Source of the DNA: Acidihalobacter prosperus
Lineage (GTDB): Bacteria; Pseudomonadota; Gammaproteobacteria; DSM-5130; Acidihalobacteraceae
Length of the DNA: 64,000 bases
Assembly: GCF_000754095.2 (NCBI RefSeq)
Contig: NZ_JQSG02000001.1
Coordinates: 295,140-359,139 of the forward strand
Direction of reading: 5' to 3'
Below are positions 38,093 to 47,493 of this stretch, piece by piece (position 1 is the stretch's first letter; every line of letters begins with the position of its first letter). Position numbers and translations under genes: made by a program. Under the pieces are notes generated by a model. That model saw only the letters and a program-made list of their open reading frames with translations. It was not told where the DNA came from and did no database searches.

Positions 38093-38527
38093 ATGAACGG
38101 CAAGCGTTACCGCATCGCCTTCGCCACCTCCGACATGGCTACGGTCAACCAGCACTTCGGCTCGGCCGGTGCGTTCGCGATCTACGAGATCGAGGACGGC
38201 CAGGCCAGTCTCGCCGAGGCCCTGGAGTTCGGCAGCCTGGCGCAGGACGGCAACGAGGACAAGCTGGACGACAAGCTGTGCGCGCTGACCGGCTGCGACG
38301 CGGTCTATTGCCTGGCGGTCGGCGGCTCGGCGCTCAAGCGCCTGATTGCCGTGGGCGTGGGCGCGGTCAAGGTCGACAAGGGTACCTCCATCGCCCAGCA
38401 GCTGGTGCGTATCCGCGAGTCGCTGCGCGACGGCGAGACGCCCTGGCCGACGGTGCCCGCGGTCAAGCAGCGCGACAACGATCCCACCCGTTTCGAACAG
38501 ATGGACGCGGAAGGTTGGGATGAATGA
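38093..38527 (+). CDS. nifX: NifX, FeMo-co precursor carrier
   Basis: A 144-aa NifX of the FeMo-co-binding family: MATVNQHFGSAGAFAIYEI, DDKLCALTGCDAVYCLAVGG and LIAVGVGAVKVDKG. It binds NifB-co or the VK cluster and passes them to NifEN. The ATG at 38093 has AAGGAAGACAGGC before it. It is one of five NifX-fold domains in this window (nafY, nifY, nifX, the nifB C-terminus, and the gene at 60211). Confidence 0.95.
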   Translation: MNGKRYRIAFATSDMATVNQHFGSAGAFAIYEIEDGQASLAEALEFGSLAQDGNEDKLDDKLCALTGCDAVYCLAVGGSALKRLIAVGVGAVKVDKGTSIAQQLVRIRESLRDGETPWPTVPAVKQRDNDPTRFEQMDAEGWDE

Positions 38528-38593
38528 AACACCCTCACGGCACGCGCGCTGCGGCGACGCGTGCATTCAAGAGCCAGCAGTGGAGTCGAAGTC

Positions 38594-39064
38594 ATGAGTG
38601 AAACAGCCGCATTGCAAGCAGATACCGAGGTCCTGGAGACCGATTTCATCAAGGAAATGGTGCGCCAGATCCGGGCCCTGGACAGCTATGGCACCTGCGA
38701 CGACTGGCCGGCCGAGCGCCTGCTGGCACCGCTGGTTCTGACCCCCGAGCGCAAGCGCGAGATTCCGGTGGTGGGCGATCCGGACGAGGTCACGGTGTCG
38801 CGCGTGGTGGCCTTCTACAACGCCATCGCGGTGTCGATCGAGAAGGAATGCGGGTTGATGGCCGTGCCGATGGTGCATCTGTCGCACGAGGGCTTCGGCC
38901 GCGCGCTGATCACCGTGGGCAAGCTCGTGGTGCTCGACCGCCCGCTGCGCGACGTGCACCGCTTCGGTTTTGCCAGCCTGAGCAAGCTCAAGGACGAGGG
39001 CGACAAGTACGTGGCTTCGGCGTTGGCGGCGGTCGGTGAATACCCGGCGGTGGCTGGACTCTGA
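38594..39064 (+). CDS. NifX-associated protein (DUF269)
   Basis: A 156-aa DUF269 protein, nearly always found after nifX. Family features: ETDFIKEMVRQIRALDSYGT, DEVTVSRVVAFYNAIAVSIE, and GRALITVGKLVVLDRPLRDVH. Its biochemical role is unknown; placement suggests FeMo-co assembly or storage. The ATG at 38594 follows GGAGTCGAAGTC. A short inverted repeat (GCACGCG/CGCGTGC) lies in the nifX-DUF269 gap. Confidence 0.93.
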   Translation: MSETAALQADTEVLETDFIKEMVRQIRALDSYGTCDDWPAERLLAPLVLTPERKREIPVVGDPDEVTVSRVVAFYNAIAVSIEKECGLMAVPMVHLSHEGFGRALITVGKLVVLDRPLRDVHRFGFASLSKLKDEGDKYVASALAAVGEYPAVAGL

Positions 39065-39079
39065 ACAGGAGGGTGCGCG

Positions 39080-39304
39080 ATGGATGCCGATGAACTCAAA
39101 CGCCTGGAAAAGGATGTGAAGAAGTGCAAGCGCATCGCCACTGAGTGGGCCTCGCAGCTGCACGACCTGGTGGAGGACCGCCTGCCGGCCGGCTATGAGG
39201 CGCTGCCCGGCATCGCCGATTCCACCTATGCGGCCTGCATCGCGTGGCGCGATGCGGTGGCCCGGCTGGAAGCGGCGCAGGCGACCGAGGAGGAAACCCC
39301 ATGA
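39080..39304 (+). CDS. DUF683 (Rop-like coiled-coil) nif protein
   Basis: A 74-aa helical hairpin protein of the DUF683 family: LKRLEKDVKKCKRIATEWAS and LHDLVEDRLP, then PGIADSTYAACIAWRDAVARL. It is known from nif operons between DUF269 and fdxB and the function is unknown. Its stop overlaps the start of fdxB (ATGA at 39301-39304). Confidence 0.9.
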   Translation: MDADELKRLEKDVKKCKRIATEWASQLHDLVEDRLPAGYEALPGIADSTYAACIAWRDAVARLEAAQATEEETP

Positions 39305-39615
39305 GCCTGGTACACGGCACCACGCGCGGCGGCGAAGCCTGGACGCCGCAGTTCATCCAGACGCTGGACCAGAAGAAATGCATCGGTTGCGGCCGCTGCT
39401 TCAAGGTCTGCCCGCGCAACGTGTTCACCCTGGTCGAGCGCGGCGGCGATGAAGACGACGATTACGACGACGACGATCGCGCCATGGTGATGGCGATCGA
39501 GGATCGTCTCGACTGCATCGGCTGCGGCGCCTGCGCGCGGGTCTGCCCCAAGGGCTGCCACAGCCATGCGGCGGTGGACGATGGCGAGATCGGCGCCGTG
39601 CTGGCGCAGGCATGA
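39301..39615 (+). CDS. fdxB: Ferredoxin III, 2[4Fe-4S] (FdxB)
   Basis: A 104-aa FdxB-type ferredoxin. Two cluster motifs are visible: CIGCGRCFKVCP and CIGCGACARVCPKGC. Between them is a long acidic stretch (GGDEDDDYDDDD) typical of the FdxB insertion. It may supply low-potential electrons during FeMo-co synthesis or to nitrogenase. It is translationally coupled to the DUF683 gene and to the next gene (ATGA at both ends). Confidence 0.93.
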   Translation: MSLVHGTTRGGEAWTPQFIQTLDQKKCIGCGRCFKVCPRNVFTLVERGGDEDDDYDDDDRAMVMAIEDRLDCIGCGACARVCPKGCHSHAAVDDGEIGAVLAQA

Positions 39616-40094
39616 ATGCATCCGCGACGGTGAATAACGGCGCGGCAGAGCCGCTGACGGCCACGGAGCGCCCCATGGGCGATTCGACGCGGCTGCTGGT
39701 CTGCCACAAGCAGGCCACCAGCGCGCGCCTGCGCTTTTTGCGTCTGCCCTGGGGGGCGACCCTTTTTTCGCCGTTGCCGGAGGGCGCCCATCCGGGCGAT
39801 GCGCCGGATGCGCCATCGCGTGTGCATCCGGCGGCCTGTGTGCGGGCGGCCGCACGCTGGCTGGATCTGCCGACGGCATCGTTGTGCGCGGTACCCGGGT
39901 TTCATCGGCGGATCCGTCTGCCGGACGGTCACGCGGCGGAGGTCGTGCTGCTGCGTGTCACGGAGGTCGATCCGCCGTTTGCCGCCGCCGCGCGTCGCGA
40001 GGCGCGATTCGTCGATCTGCTGGAGGTGCGCGACCTGCCGCCGACGGAGCTCGGTTTGCTGCGCGAGGCCTATGTGCACCTGCTGGGTGGCTGA
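39612..40094 (+). CDS. Uncharacterised protein at the end of the nifENX operon
   Basis: A 160-aa protein I do not recognise. It starts by an ATGA overlap with fdxB, so it belongs to the operon. It has two halves: an early segment (RLLVCHKQATSARLRFLRLP) and a later one (RRIRLPDGHAAEVVLLRVTEVDPP, then DLLEVRDLPPTELGLLREAY). It has no signal peptide, no TM helix and no metal-binding motif. Given its position it may take part in cofactor assembly or regulation, but nothing in the sequence shows that. Confidence 0.7.
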   Translation: MNASATVNNGAAEPLTATERPMGDSTRLLVCHKQATSARLRFLRLPWGATLFSPLPEGAHPGDAPDAPSRVHPAACVRAAARWLDLPTASLCAVPGFHRRIRLPDGHAAEVVLLRVTEVDPPFAAAARREARFVDLLEVRDLPPTELGLLREAYVHLLGG

Positions 40095-40109
40095 AGCGCA
40101 CGAAGGACT

Positions 40110-40125
40110 TGTCGCAAATGCGACA
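40110..40125 (+). promoter_or_regulatory. NifA upstream activator site for the ferredoxin gene
   Basis: TGTCGCAAATGCGACA is a TGT-N10-ACA and largely palindromic. It is 84 bp before the -24 box and 15 bp after the preceding stop codon. Confidence 0.8.
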
Positions 40126-40208
40126 ACGGCGCACGCAATATCGCGTATCTACATGAAGAATGGTTTTTAACTAATTGAAATATATATTGATAAAATTTAA
40201 ATCTTGGG

Positions 40209-40224
40209 CGGCACCCGATTTGCA
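40209..40224 (+). promoter_or_regulatory. Sigma54 promoter of the ferredoxin gene
   Basis: CGGCACCCGATTTGCA gives GG-N10-GC (GG 40210-40211; GC 40222-40223) with a good TTTGCA box. The AT-rich stretch just upstream (about 40160-40205) is unusual for this region and may help bending. Confidence 0.85.
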
Positions 40225-40266
40225 GAACAGTATTGCAGCTAACGCCCAACCCACGGAGAAACTGTC

Positions 40267-40461
40267 ATGGCCTACAAGATCATCGAGTCGCAGTGCACGG
40301 TTTGCGGTATGTGCGAACCGATTTGCCCCAACGAAGCCATCTACGAAAAACGCGGCATGTTCTACATCAACGCCGATCTGTGCACGGAATGCGAGGGCTT
40401 TTTCGACAGCGCGCAATGCGCGGATGTCTGCCCCGTATCGAACACCTGCGTGCCTGCCTGA
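40267..40461 (+). CDS. 2[4Fe-4S] ferredoxin, FdxN-like
   Basis: A 64-aa small ferredoxin: [16 protein letters not shown] for the first cluster and [18 protein letters not shown] for the second, with the longer spacing typical of FdxN-type (Nif) ferredoxins. It could be the direct electron donor to NifH, fed by FixABCX. It has a separate sigma54 promoter and NifA site, so it can be expressed strongly and independently of nifENX. Confidence 0.93.
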   Translation: MAYKIIESQCTVCGMCEPICPNEAIYEKRGMFYINADLCTECEGFFDSAQCADVCPVSNTCVPA

Positions 40462-40472
40462 ACTGCGCCGCG

Positions 40473-40508
40473 GCCGCGCATGGCTCTGTTGACCTGGCCA
40501 TGCGCGGC
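40473..40508. terminator. Stem-loop between the ferredoxin and nifM (convergent)
   Basis: A perfect 11-bp GC-rich stem (40473-40483 with 40498-40508) and a 14-nt loop, without a T-run. It lies between converging transcripts and could serve either as terminator. Confidence 0.6.
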
Positions 40509-40635
40509 ATCGTGGATGGCCTCGAACGATCCTTCCGAGCCGTTTGGAGCGGGGGCGGACGTCGAATGACGGGCGAGCTGCCCGGAGATCGATTCGAGGA
40601 AAGGATGGGACGGCGGCGGGATGCCGCCCGTGTCG

Positions 40636-41520
40636 TCAGTCCACGTCGTCTGTCTGCAGGGAATCGATCCAGGCCTGTTCGTGGGCATCCTGCAGGCGCT
40701 GGGCGAGCAGGGCGCGGATGCGCGGCAGCGCCTGTAGCTCGCCGATGGTGCGCGGCGGGTGTACCTGATCGCAGCGCAGCAGATGCCAGCCGAGCGGCGA
40801 TCGCTCGACCCCGCTCAATTCACCTTCTCCGAGCGTGAACAGGCAGCGGTCGAGCGCGGGATAGAGCATGCCGCGGCGCAGCCGGCCCAGGCGTCCGCCT
40901 TCGAGACCGGTGGGACATTCGGAGTGCCGCTGCGCCAGCGCCTCGAAACGGTCCGGGGCTCGTTCGATCTGCGCGCGCAGCGCGCCGAGGCGTCGCTTGG
41001 CGGCTTGCTCGGTATTTTCAGGGAAATCCGGGTTGACCGTGATCAGGATGTGGCGGGCGCTGCGCGTTTCCGGCAGATCGAAGTCGTTGCGATGAGCCTG
41101 GTAATACAGGCGGGCGTCGATGTCATTCACCGCCGGCGCCTGTCGTCGCACCTGCGCGCGCAGCGCCTCGACACGCAGATTGTGATGCAAGGCCGCGCGC
41201 AGTCCTTCAATATCCAGCCGGTTGCGCCTCAGATCCGCGAGCAGTTCCTCGTTGGAATCGTAGCGTCCGTGAATCCGCTGCTCGGCGTCCGCCAGCGTGG
41301 ATGCCGGTACCTGCGCGGACGAGCCGAGGGCGGATGCCAGCATGCGGCGCTCCAGCCTGAAACGCCGGTCGGCGGCATCGAGCAGTGCCGAGGCGATCTC
41401 GTCGTCCAGCTCGGACAAGGGCTTGCGATGCTTTTCCAGGGCCATGTCGAGCGCCAGATAGGCGATTTCGGGTGCGAGTCGCGCCGCTGCCGGGCGTCGC
41501 GAGGCGGCCTTACTCGTCAT
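40636..41520 (-). CDS. nifM: NifM, peptidyl-prolyl isomerase for NifH maturation
   Basis: A 294-aa NifM. The N-terminal half is helical (LAPEIAYLALDMALEKHRKPL). The C-terminal parvulin-type PPIase domain starts at about residue 150 (RSARHILITVNPDFPEN, LAQRHSECPTGLEGGRLGRL, GVERSPLGWHLLRC). It helps fold and activate the Fe protein in bacteria of the Azotobacter/Klebsiella type. Its ATG at 41520 lies inside the 3' end of nifZ (11-bp overlap), with GGAGGACGG before it. Confidence 0.93.
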   Translation of the reverse strand: MTSKAASRRPAAARLAPEIAYLALDMALEKHRKPLSELDDEIASALLDAADRRFRLERRMLASALGSSAQVPASTLADAEQRIHGRYDSNEELLADLRRNRLDIEGLRAALHHNLRVEALRAQVRRQAPAVNDIDARLYYQAHRNDFDLPETRSARHILITVNPDFPENTEQAAKRRLGALRAQIERAPDRFEALAQRHSECPTGLEGGRLGRLRRGMLYPALDRCLFTLGEGELSGVERSPLGWHLLRCDQVHPPRTIGELQALPRIRALLAQRLQDAHEQAWIDSLQTDDVD

Positions 41521-41977
41521 TTCCGTCCTCCAGTTCCGCGTCGTCTCCCGGCAAGAGTCCAAGCTCGGGGACGAGCAGGGTGAGTCCGGGGAAGCGCACT
41601 TCGTAGAGCGGGGTGCCGTCGTCGCCCTCCATCACGGTCTGGATCTCGCCGCTCTGACCTGCCTGCACCCGCACCTCTCCGGACAAGGCCAACGGCTGCC
41701 GTGCACGCACCTTGTCGCGGAACTCGAAGCGGCTGGGCGTCCATTCGGCGTCGGCGGGGATCAGCTCGGCCTCGCGGCAGCCGACGCGCATGCCCAGATC
41801 GAAGAAATCCACCGAATAGATGAGCTGATCCTGCAGAAAGGTGCCGACATCGCGGACGTAGCCGACCGCGCCGCGCTGCACGAGCATCGTGCCGGGGTCG
41901 AGTCCCGGGTAGGTGCCGTCGTTGCGCACGTTGCGGATCAGGCGGACTTCCGAGCCGTATTCGAAGCGCGGTTTCAT
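41510..41977 (-). CDS. nifZ: NifZ, P-cluster maturation protein
   Basis: A 155-aa NifZ. The duplicated small beta-barrel units are visible: YGSEVRLIRNVRNDGTYPG with RGAVGYVRDVGTFLQ, and FRDKVRARQPLALSG with TPLYEVRF. It helps form the second P-cluster of the MoFe protein. The ATG at 41977 immediately follows the nifW stop codon. The tail is acidic. Confidence 0.95.
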   Translation of the reverse strand: MKPRFEYGSEVRLIRNVRNDGTYPGLDPGTMLVQRGAVGYVRDVGTFLQDQLIYSVDFFDLGMRVGCREAELIPADAEWTPSRFEFRDKVRARQPLALSGEVRVQAGQSGEIQTVMEGDDGTPLYEVRFPGLTLLVPELGLLPGDDAELEDGNDE

Positions 41978-41978
41978 G

Positions 41979-42305
41979 TCACTTGGCGAGCTGGCTGAGC
42001 GGCACGAAGCCACCGCCGTTCTGTTGCTTGAAGACCTTGAACACCTTCTCGGTCAGCGCGTCGGACTTCACGAAGTCGAGGTAGGCGCGTTCGAGCAGGG
42101 TCTTGTACGCCATGCGCCGCGGTTCCTCGGCCTCGGGCAGTTGATCGGCGGCGCGCGCCAGGTAGTCGTGGAAGCGCTGCAGGATGTGCAGGCGGTTCAC
42201 GTGGACCACCGAAGGGGTGTATTCGACCTCGAAATAGTCGAGGAAGTCCTCGGCGCTGCTCAGGGATTCCAGGTCGTCTTCAAAGGAAAAATCGTCGTCG
42301 TGCAT
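41979..42305 (-). CDS. nifW: NifW, nitrogenase stabilising/protective protein
   Basis: A 108-aa NifW. Typical segments: DLESLSSAEDFLDYFEVEYT and VVHVNRLHILQRFHDYLAR, then RRMAYKTLLERAYLDFVKSD. It interacts with the MoFe protein and is thought to protect it from O2 or take part in maturation. It lies in the order TPR protein-nifW-nifZ-nifM. Confidence 0.96.
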   Translation of the reverse strand: MHDDDFSFEDDLESLSSAEDFLDYFEVEYTPSVVHVNRLHILQRFHDYLARAADQLPEAEEPRRMAYKTLLERAYLDFVKSDALTEKVFKVFKQQNGGGFVPLSQLAK

Positions 42306-42323
42306 GGGGGTGTCCTCAGTGGG

Positions 42324-42839
42324 TCAAGTCGTGTGGGGCAGCCGGTCCACGCCCTGTGCCATGAGCAGCAGGAAGCGCGCGCCGAGACGGTCGCCGGGGT
42401 CGAAGGCGGTCACCATGCCCAGGCGTTCGGCGGCCTCGGCGCGGCGGTCCATGCGCAGGCACAGGAAACCCGAGCCCTTGAGCGCCAGCAGGTAGAACCG
42501 CAGCATGTTCATCGAGCGCGCGCCGGCGGCGGCGATCGCGGAGACGGTCAGGCTGCGCCAGTCGCCATGCAGGTGCAGCGCGGCGCCGGCGGTTTCGAGG
42601 GCGTGCTCGGCGACCCGCAGGGCCTCGTCGTAGCGATGCTGGTAGTAGTAGAAGCGATACAGCGCGACCAGCACGCTGAGATGCCGCGGCGCGATCAGAT
42701 GCGCGCGCAGCAGGCAGCGCTCGGCCTCTGCCGCGGCCTCCCCGTAGTATGACGACGCGGCTTCGATCAGGGCCTGGGCTTCCGGGTCTAGCGGATGTTC
42801 GAAATAGAGTTCCGAATCGTCGAAGTCGTGCAGGTCCAT
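42324..42839 (-). CDS. TPR-like protein in the nifV-W-Z-M operon
   Basis: A 171-aa acidic helical protein with two or three TPR-like helix pairs (AEAERCLLRAHLIAPRHLSV, YRFYYYQHRYDEALRVAEHA, LCLRMDRRAEAAERLGMV). Similar small TPR proteins lie between cysE and nifW in other gammaproteobacterial nif clusters. The role is unknown; TPRs usually bind other proteins, so it may be an assembly adaptor. It starts directly after the cysE stop codon. Confidence 0.8.
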   Translation of the reverse strand: MDLHDFDDSELYFEHPLDPEAQALIEAASSYYGEAAAEAERCLLRAHLIAPRHLSVLVALYRFYYYQHRYDEALRVAEHALETAGAALHLHGDWRSLTVSAIAAAGARSMNMLRFYLLALKGSGFLCLRMDRRAEAAERLGMVTAFDPGDRLGARFLLLMAQGVDRLPHTT

Positions 42840-42840
42840 G

Positions 42841-43617
42841 TCAGCTCGCCTTGCGGGTGGGCGTACGCGCCGTGGCGTGGTCTTCGCACAGGGTCTCGGC
42901 TTCGCATTCGGTGCAGTCCGTCTCGGGGGCGGCCTCGTGCACGGCGAGGCGGTTTTCCAGGGTGTCGATGCGCGCCATCAGGCAGGCGATCGCCTTGCCG
43001 ACCGGATCGGGCACGAGATGATGGTTGAGATCGATGCCGTGTGCCTCCGCGGGCCGCGGGCCGGTCTGCACGATGCGCCCGGGGATCCCGATCACCGTGC
43101 GCTGGCTGGGCACGTCCTCGATGACCACGGAGTTGGCGCCGACGCGTACCCCGTCGCCCAGCGTGATCGGGCCGAGTATCTTGGCGCCGGCACCGACCAG
43201 CACGCCGTTGCCCAGGGTCGGGTGGCGCTTGCCGGCGTTCCAGGTGGTGCCGCCCAGGGTGACCCCGTGGTAGAGGGTCACGTCGTCGCCGAGTTCGGCG
43301 GTTTCGCCGATCACCACGCAGGCGCCATGGTCGATGAACAGGCGGCGGCCGATGCGTGCGCCGGGATGAATGTCGACATTGCTCCACAGCCGTGAGGCGA
43401 AGGCGAGCAGACGGGCCGGATACCGCCAGCCGGAGGTCCACAGGCGGTGCGCCAGGCGGTGCACGACCAGCGCATGCACGCCGGGATACGTGGTGAGGAC
43501 CTCCAGGCGGCTGCGTGCCGCCGGGTCGCGCTCGAACACGCAGGCGATGTCCTCGCGCCATTGCGCGAACAGCGTCGGACGGACAGGGTTCATGCGCGGC
43601 TGCAGATGCAGGGTCAT
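42841..43617 (-). CDS. cysE: Serine O-acetyltransferase (nif-linked CysE)
   Basis: A 258-aa CysE, making O-acetylserine from serine and acetyl-CoA for cysteine synthesis. The left-handed beta-helix is visible as hexapeptide repeats ([59 protein letters not shown]), with the catalytic His in IDHG. A Cys-containing tail ([10 protein letters not shown]) is added at the C-terminus. Placed after nifV, it can raise cysteine supply for NifS when many Fe-S clusters are made. Confidence 0.93.
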   Translation of the reverse strand: MTLHLQPRMNPVRPTLFAQWREDIACVFERDPAARSRLEVLTTYPGVHALVVHRLAHRLWTSGWRYPARLLAFASRLWSNVDIHPGARIGRRLFIDHGACVVIGETAELGDDVTLYHGVTLGGTTWNAGKRHPTLGNGVLVGAGAKILGPITLGDGVRVGANSVVIEDVPSQRTVIGIPGRIVQTGPRPAEAHGIDLNHHLVPDPVGKAIACLMARIDTLENRLAVHEAAPETDCTECEAETLCEDHATARTPTRKAS

Positions 43618-43626
43618 GCGGTCCTC

Positions 43627-44775
43627 CTAGTGCGTGCCGGGTGTGGGCAGAGGCGCCAGTGCGCCGTAGAAGCCGAGCAGTTCCTCGGGCAGCGGGGCCC
43701 GCTTGGCGCGGGTGGCAAAGCCGCGCAGCTGCTCCAGCAGTGCCTCGGCCTGGTCGCGGGTGAGGGTGATGCCGAGTGCCGCGTAGGCGTGGGTCAGGGC
43801 ATGCACGCCGGAGTGCTTGCCGAGCACGAAGCGGTGGCTGCGGCCCAGCTCGCCGGGATCGATACCCTGGTAGTTGTGCGGGTCCTTGAGCAGGCCGTCG
43901 ACATGGATGCCGGCCTCGTGGTCGAACACGCCTTCGCCGACCAGGCTCTTGTGCCAGGAGACCGGGCGGCCGGAGGCCTGCGCCACGAGCTGCGAGACCC
44001 CGGTAAAGCGCTGCAGGTCGATGCCCGTCTCCATCGCGTAGAGATGGCGCAGACCGGCCACCACCTCTTCCAGCGCGGCATTGCCGGCGCGTTCGCCAAG
44101 GCCATTGACCGTGGTGTTGAGGTGGGTGGCCCCGGCGCGCGCGGCGGCCAGCGTATTGGCCGTGGCGAGTCCGAGGTCGTCGTGGGCGTGCATCTCGATG
44201 TCGAGGTCGCAGCGGGCACGCAGGCGGGAGATGCGCTCGTAGACGCCGAAGGGGTCGAGTATGCCGACCGTGTCGGCGAAGCGCATGCGCCGCGCGCCGG
44301 CGAGCTGGGCGGCCTCGGCGACGCGATCGAGGAAATCGGGGTCGGCGCGTGAGGCGTCCTCGGCGCCGACGCAGACATCAAGCCCGAGATCCAGCGCCGC
44401 GGCGACGTGGCGCCCGATGCAGGCGAGCACCCAGTTGCGGTCGCGGCCCAGCTTGTGCCGGATCTGCTGGTCGGAAACCGGTATCGACAGATCGACCATG
44501 TGCGCGCCGAGATCCGCACACAGGGCGAGATCGTCGGTGCGCATGCGGCTCCACAGTACCAGCCGCGCCGGGAGTGCGAGCTGTGCGATGGCGCGGACCG
44601 ATTCGCGTTCGGCGGCACCCATCGCCGGAATGCCGACTTCAAGCTCGGGGACGCCGAGCTCGACCAGCGCGCGTGCAATCTCGATCTTCTCGTCGAGCGA
44701 GAAGGCCACGCCTGCCGACTGTTCGCCGTCGCGCAGGGTCGTGTCGTCGATCACCGGGCTTCGTTGGGCTTGCAT
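43627..44775 (-). CDS. nifV: Homocitrate synthase NifV
   Basis: A 382-aa NifV, which joins 2-oxoglutarate and acetyl-CoA to homocitrate, the organic part of FeMo-co. The TIM-barrel signature [16 protein letters not shown] and the metal-binding [13 protein letters not shown] are intact, as are [14 protein letters not shown] and GKHSGVHAL. It is first in a minus-strand operon nifV-cysE-TPR-nifW-nifZ-nifM behind its own sigma54 promoter and NifA site. Confidence 0.96.
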   Translation of the reverse strand: MQAQRSPVIDDTTLRDGEQSAGVAFSLDEKIEIARALVELGVPELEVGIPAMGAAERESVRAIAQLALPARLVLWSRMRTDDLALCADLGAHMVDLSIPVSDQQIRHKLGRDRNWVLACIGRHVAAALDLGLDVCVGAEDASRADPDFLDRVAEAAQLAGARRMRFADTVGILDPFGVYERISRLRARCDLDIEMHAHDDLGLATANTLAAARAGATHLNTTVNGLGERAGNAALEEVVAGLRHLYAMETGIDLQRFTGVSQLVAQASGRPVSWHKSLVGEGVFDHEAGIHVDGLLKDPHNYQGIDPGELGRSHRFVLGKHSGVHALTHAYAALGITLTRDQAEALLEQLRGFATRAKRAPLPEELLGFYGALAPLPTPGTH

Positions 44776-44807
44776 GGCGTTCTCTCCAAGGCCTGTACAG
44801 GCAGGAA

Positions 44808-44823
44808 AGCAAACCGCGTGCCC
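44808..44823 (-). promoter_or_regulatory. Sigma54 promoter of the nifV operon
   Basis: Read on the minus strand it is GGGCACGCGGTTTGCT (GG-N10-GC, with GC complement at 44809-44810 and GG complement at 44821-44822), a near-ideal match. It lies about 33 bp before the nifV start. Confidence 0.9.
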
Positions 44824-44895
44824 AATTAAAAATATTTAATTTACAAATGCTTAATGTTTTTCTTATGGAGTGGAAAACGTCGATGCCCCGAACTT

Positions 44896-44911
44896 TGTCG
44901 GAACTGCGACA
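44896..44911. promoter_or_regulatory. NifA upstream activator site for nifV
   Basis: TGTCGGAACTGCGACA is a TGT-N10-ACA site about 74 bp upstream of the nifV -24 box and 17 bp from the end of modC. Confidence 0.8.
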
Positions 44912-44928
44912 AACGCATCGCGCGCCGC

Positions 44929-46002
44929 TCAGTCGAGCAGGGCGACCGCCTTGACCTGGGCATGGACGCGCTGGCCCTCGTGCAGGCCCAGGTGTTCGCG
45001 CGAGTGTCGGGTGATGCCGGCGAGCAGCGCGGTACTGCCGAGGTCGAGGCGGACGCTCAGGGTAGGTCCATCCCCGGCGATCTCGGCGATGCGGGCGGGG
45101 AACACGTTGAGGATGCTGGTCTCGCCGCTGTGGTCGTGCAGGGCGATGCTGACGTCGCTGGCGTGGATGCGCAGCCGGATCGGTGCGCCGGGCCTGGTGT
45201 TGTCGAGTGCGATCCGGAATGTACCGTCTGCAAACCGGATCGTGGCGAGATGGGTGCGTTCGTCGAAGGCTTCGAGCGTGCCGTCGATGATGACGCCGGC
45301 GTCGCCTGGCTGACCGCCCAGCGGCAGCCGGCCGGCGGCGAGCAGCTCGGTGAGCGGGCCGCGCTCGACGATGCGACCGTCGCGCATCAGCGCGACGCGG
45401 TCGGCGAGCCGTACGACCTCGTCGGGCGCGTGGCTGACGTAGATCACCGGGATGTCGAGCTCGCGGTGGAGGCGTTCCAGGTAGGGCAGGATGGCGGCCT
45501 TGGAGGTCACGTCCAGGGCCGACAGCGGCTCGTCCATCAGCAGCAGCCGCGGACTGGTGAGCAGGGTGCGGGCGATGGCCACGCGCTGGCGCTCGCCACC
45601 GGACAGGTGGGCCACACCGCGCTTGAGCAGGGCGTCGATGCCAAGCAGGGCGATGGCCTGCTCCCAGACCACGCGCCGGCGTGCCGCCGGGGTACGGCGC
45701 AGGCCGAATTCGAGGTTGCGTCGCACCGTCATGTGGGCGAACAGCTCGGGCTGCTGGAACACGAATCCCAGCGGCCGGCGGTGGGTGGGCAGGAACACGC
45801 TGCGCGCGTCGTCCTGCCAGGTCTCGCCATCGAGCTGCACGCGTCCCTGCGCGCGCGCGAGCCCGGCGAGGCAGCGCAGGGTGGTGCTCTTGCCGCAGCC
45901 CGAGCGGCCGAACAGGGCCGTGACGCCGGGTGCGGCGTCGAGTTCGAGGTCGAGACCGAAGCCGTCCCGCTGCAGGCGCAGCGCGCAGGAAAGCCCCTTC
46001 AC
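44929..46002 (-). CDS. modC: Molybdate ABC transporter ATP-binding protein
   Basis: A 357-aa ModC. Walker A is [10 protein letters not shown], the ABC signature LSGGERQR and Walker B LLLMDEP. The C-terminal molybdate-binding (TOBE/Mop) domain covers about residues 285-355. It powers molybdate uptake with ModB and ModA. I start at the GTG at 46002, which overlaps the modB stop (GTGA); a longer open frame continues upstream through modB, but it is not coding there. Confidence 0.93.
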   Translation of the reverse strand: MKGLSCALRLQRDGFGLDLELDAAPGVTALFGRSGCGKSTTLRCLAGLARAQGRVQLDGETWQDDARSVFLPTHRRPLGFVFQQPELFAHMTVRRNLEFGLRRTPAARRRVVWEQAIALLGIDALLKRGVAHLSGGERQRVAIARTLLTSPRLLLMDEPLSALDVTSKAAILPYLERLHRELDIPVIYVSHAPDEVVRLADRVALMRDGRIVERGPLTELLAAGRLPLGGQPGDAGVIIDGTLEAFDERTHLATIRFADGTFRIALDNTRPGAPIRLRIHASDVSIALHDHSGETSILNVFPARIAEIAGDGPTLSVRLDLGSTALLAGITRHSREHLGLHEGQRVHAQVKAVALLD

Positions 46003-46667
46003 GGACGCAGCCCCGCCTGCCGCGGCGCGATCAAGCGCAGCAGCAGGAGTACCAGCAGCGAGAACACCAGCATGCCTCCGGACAGTAGATTGGCCTCGTG
46101 GTACTGCAGGTTTTCGACGTAATCGTAGATCGCGAGCGAAAGCACCTTGGTCTGGCCGGGGATGTTGCCGCCGATCATCAGCACCACGCCGAACTCGCCG
46201 ACCGTGTGCGCGAAGCCCAGCGTGGCGCCGGTGAGGATACCGGGCCGAGCCAGCGGCAGGGCGACGGTGAAAAAGCGATCCAGCGGTGCCGCACGCAGGG
46301 TCGCTGCGGCCTCCAGCGGCTGTCGCCCGATCGCCTCGAAGGCCGCCTGTACCGGTTGCACCACGAAGGGCAGCGAGTAGATCACCGACCCGACCACCAG
46401 GCCCGGAAAGGTGAAGGCGAGCGTGCCGAAGCCGGCGGCGTCGGTGAGCAGGCCGAGCGGGCCGTGCGGTCCCAGCGCGACCAGCAGATAGAAGCCCAGC
46501 ACGGTCGGCGGCAACACCAGGGGCAGCGCCACCACCGAGCCGACCAGCGCGCCCACCCAGCCGCTGCGGTGCGCCAGCCACCAGGCGAGGGGGATGCCGA
46601 CGAGCATCAGGATCGCGGTGGTGACGCCCGCGAGTTCGAGCGTCAGCCAGACCGGTTCGAGGTCCAT
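45999..46667 (-). CDS. modB: Molybdate ABC transporter permease
   Basis: A 222-aa ModB with about five transmembrane helices and the permease EAA-loop ([20 protein letters not shown]). It forms the inner-membrane channel for molybdate. It overlaps modC by 4 bp (GTGA) and follows modA by 25 bp. Confidence 0.93.
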   Translation of the reverse strand: MDLEPVWLTLELAGVTTAILMLVGIPLAWWLAHRSGWVGALVGSVVALPLVLPPTVLGFYLLVALGPHGPLGLLTDAAGFGTLAFTFPGLVVGSVIYSLPFVVQPVQAAFEAIGRQPLEAAATLRAAPLDRFFTVALPLARPGILTGATLGFAHTVGEFGVVLMIGGNIPGQTKVLSLAIYDYVENLQYHEANLLSGGMLVFSLLVLLLLRLIAPRQAGLRP

Positions 46668-46692
46668 GGCGTGTCTCCGGTGTCCAACGAAC

Positions 46693-47469
46693 TCAGCGGG
46701 CGATCTCGTAGCCGTAGCGGCGAATGATCTTTTCCACCTTGGGGCTCTTCAGATAGGCGTAGAAGGCCTTGGCCGTAGGGTCGTTCGCCGCGCGTTTGAG
46801 CAGCACCACCTGCTGTTCGATGGGCTTGTAGAAGGATTGCGGCACCAGCCACTGCGAGCCCTTGCGCGCGGGGGGCAGCAGGGCGATCTGCGAGAGTGCG
46901 ACGAAACCGAGCTGGGCGTTGCCGCTGGCCACGTACTGATAGGCCTGGGTCAGACTCTGGCCGCGTACGATGCGCGGCTGCAGGCTATGCCACAGGCCCA
47001 TGTGTTCGAGCACCTGCTGTGCCGCGGCGCCGTAGGGGGCCGCCTTCGGCTCGGCGATGGAAAGTCGCGCGAACTGGCCGGCGCGCAGCACCTTACCGCC
47101 GTCGCCGAAACGCCCGGCGTGAGGGCTCCACAGCACCAGGCGACCGATCGCGTAGGTGCGCCGGCTCGACGGCACCGCGAGTCCCTGCTCGGCGAGCAGT
47201 CGCGGGCGGCGGCTGTCGGCGGACAGGAACAGCGCGAAGGGCGCGCCGTTGCGGATCTGCGCATAGAGCATGCCGGTGGCGCCGAAGCTCGGCAGTACGG
47301 TCTTGCCGGTCTGCTGCTTGAAGTCGGCCGCTATCAACTTGATCGGCGCAGTGAAATTGGCCGCGACCGCAATATGCAGCGGCGCGTCGGCGAGGGCGGC
47401 CGGTGTGGCGAGGCCGAGCAGGGTGCCCAGCAGGCAGGCTTGCGAGATAAAGCGTCGGGTGCGGTTCAT
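46693..47469 (-). CDS. modA: Molybdate-binding periplasmic protein
   Basis: A 258-aa ModA: a signal peptide (cleaved near PAALA-DAP) then [28 protein letters not shown] and [12 protein letters not shown], the oxyanion-binding framework. It captures molybdate in the periplasm and delivers it to ModBC. It follows modE by 24 bp. Confidence 0.94.
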   Translation of the reverse strand: MNRTRRFISQACLLGTLLGLATPAALADAPLHIAVAANFTAPIKLIAADFKQQTGKTVLPSFGATGMLYAQIRNGAPFALFLSADSRRPRLLAEQGLAVPSSRRTYAIGRLVLWSPHAGRFGDGGKVLRAGQFARLSIAEPKAAPYGAAAQQVLEHMGLWHSLQPRIVRGQSLTQAYQYVASGNAQLGFVALSQIALLPPARKGSQWLVPQSFYKPIEQQVVLLKRAANDPTAKAFYAYLKSPKVEKIIRRYGYEIAR

Positions 47470-47493
47470 GGCGATTCCTTGGGTGAGTGGGGG

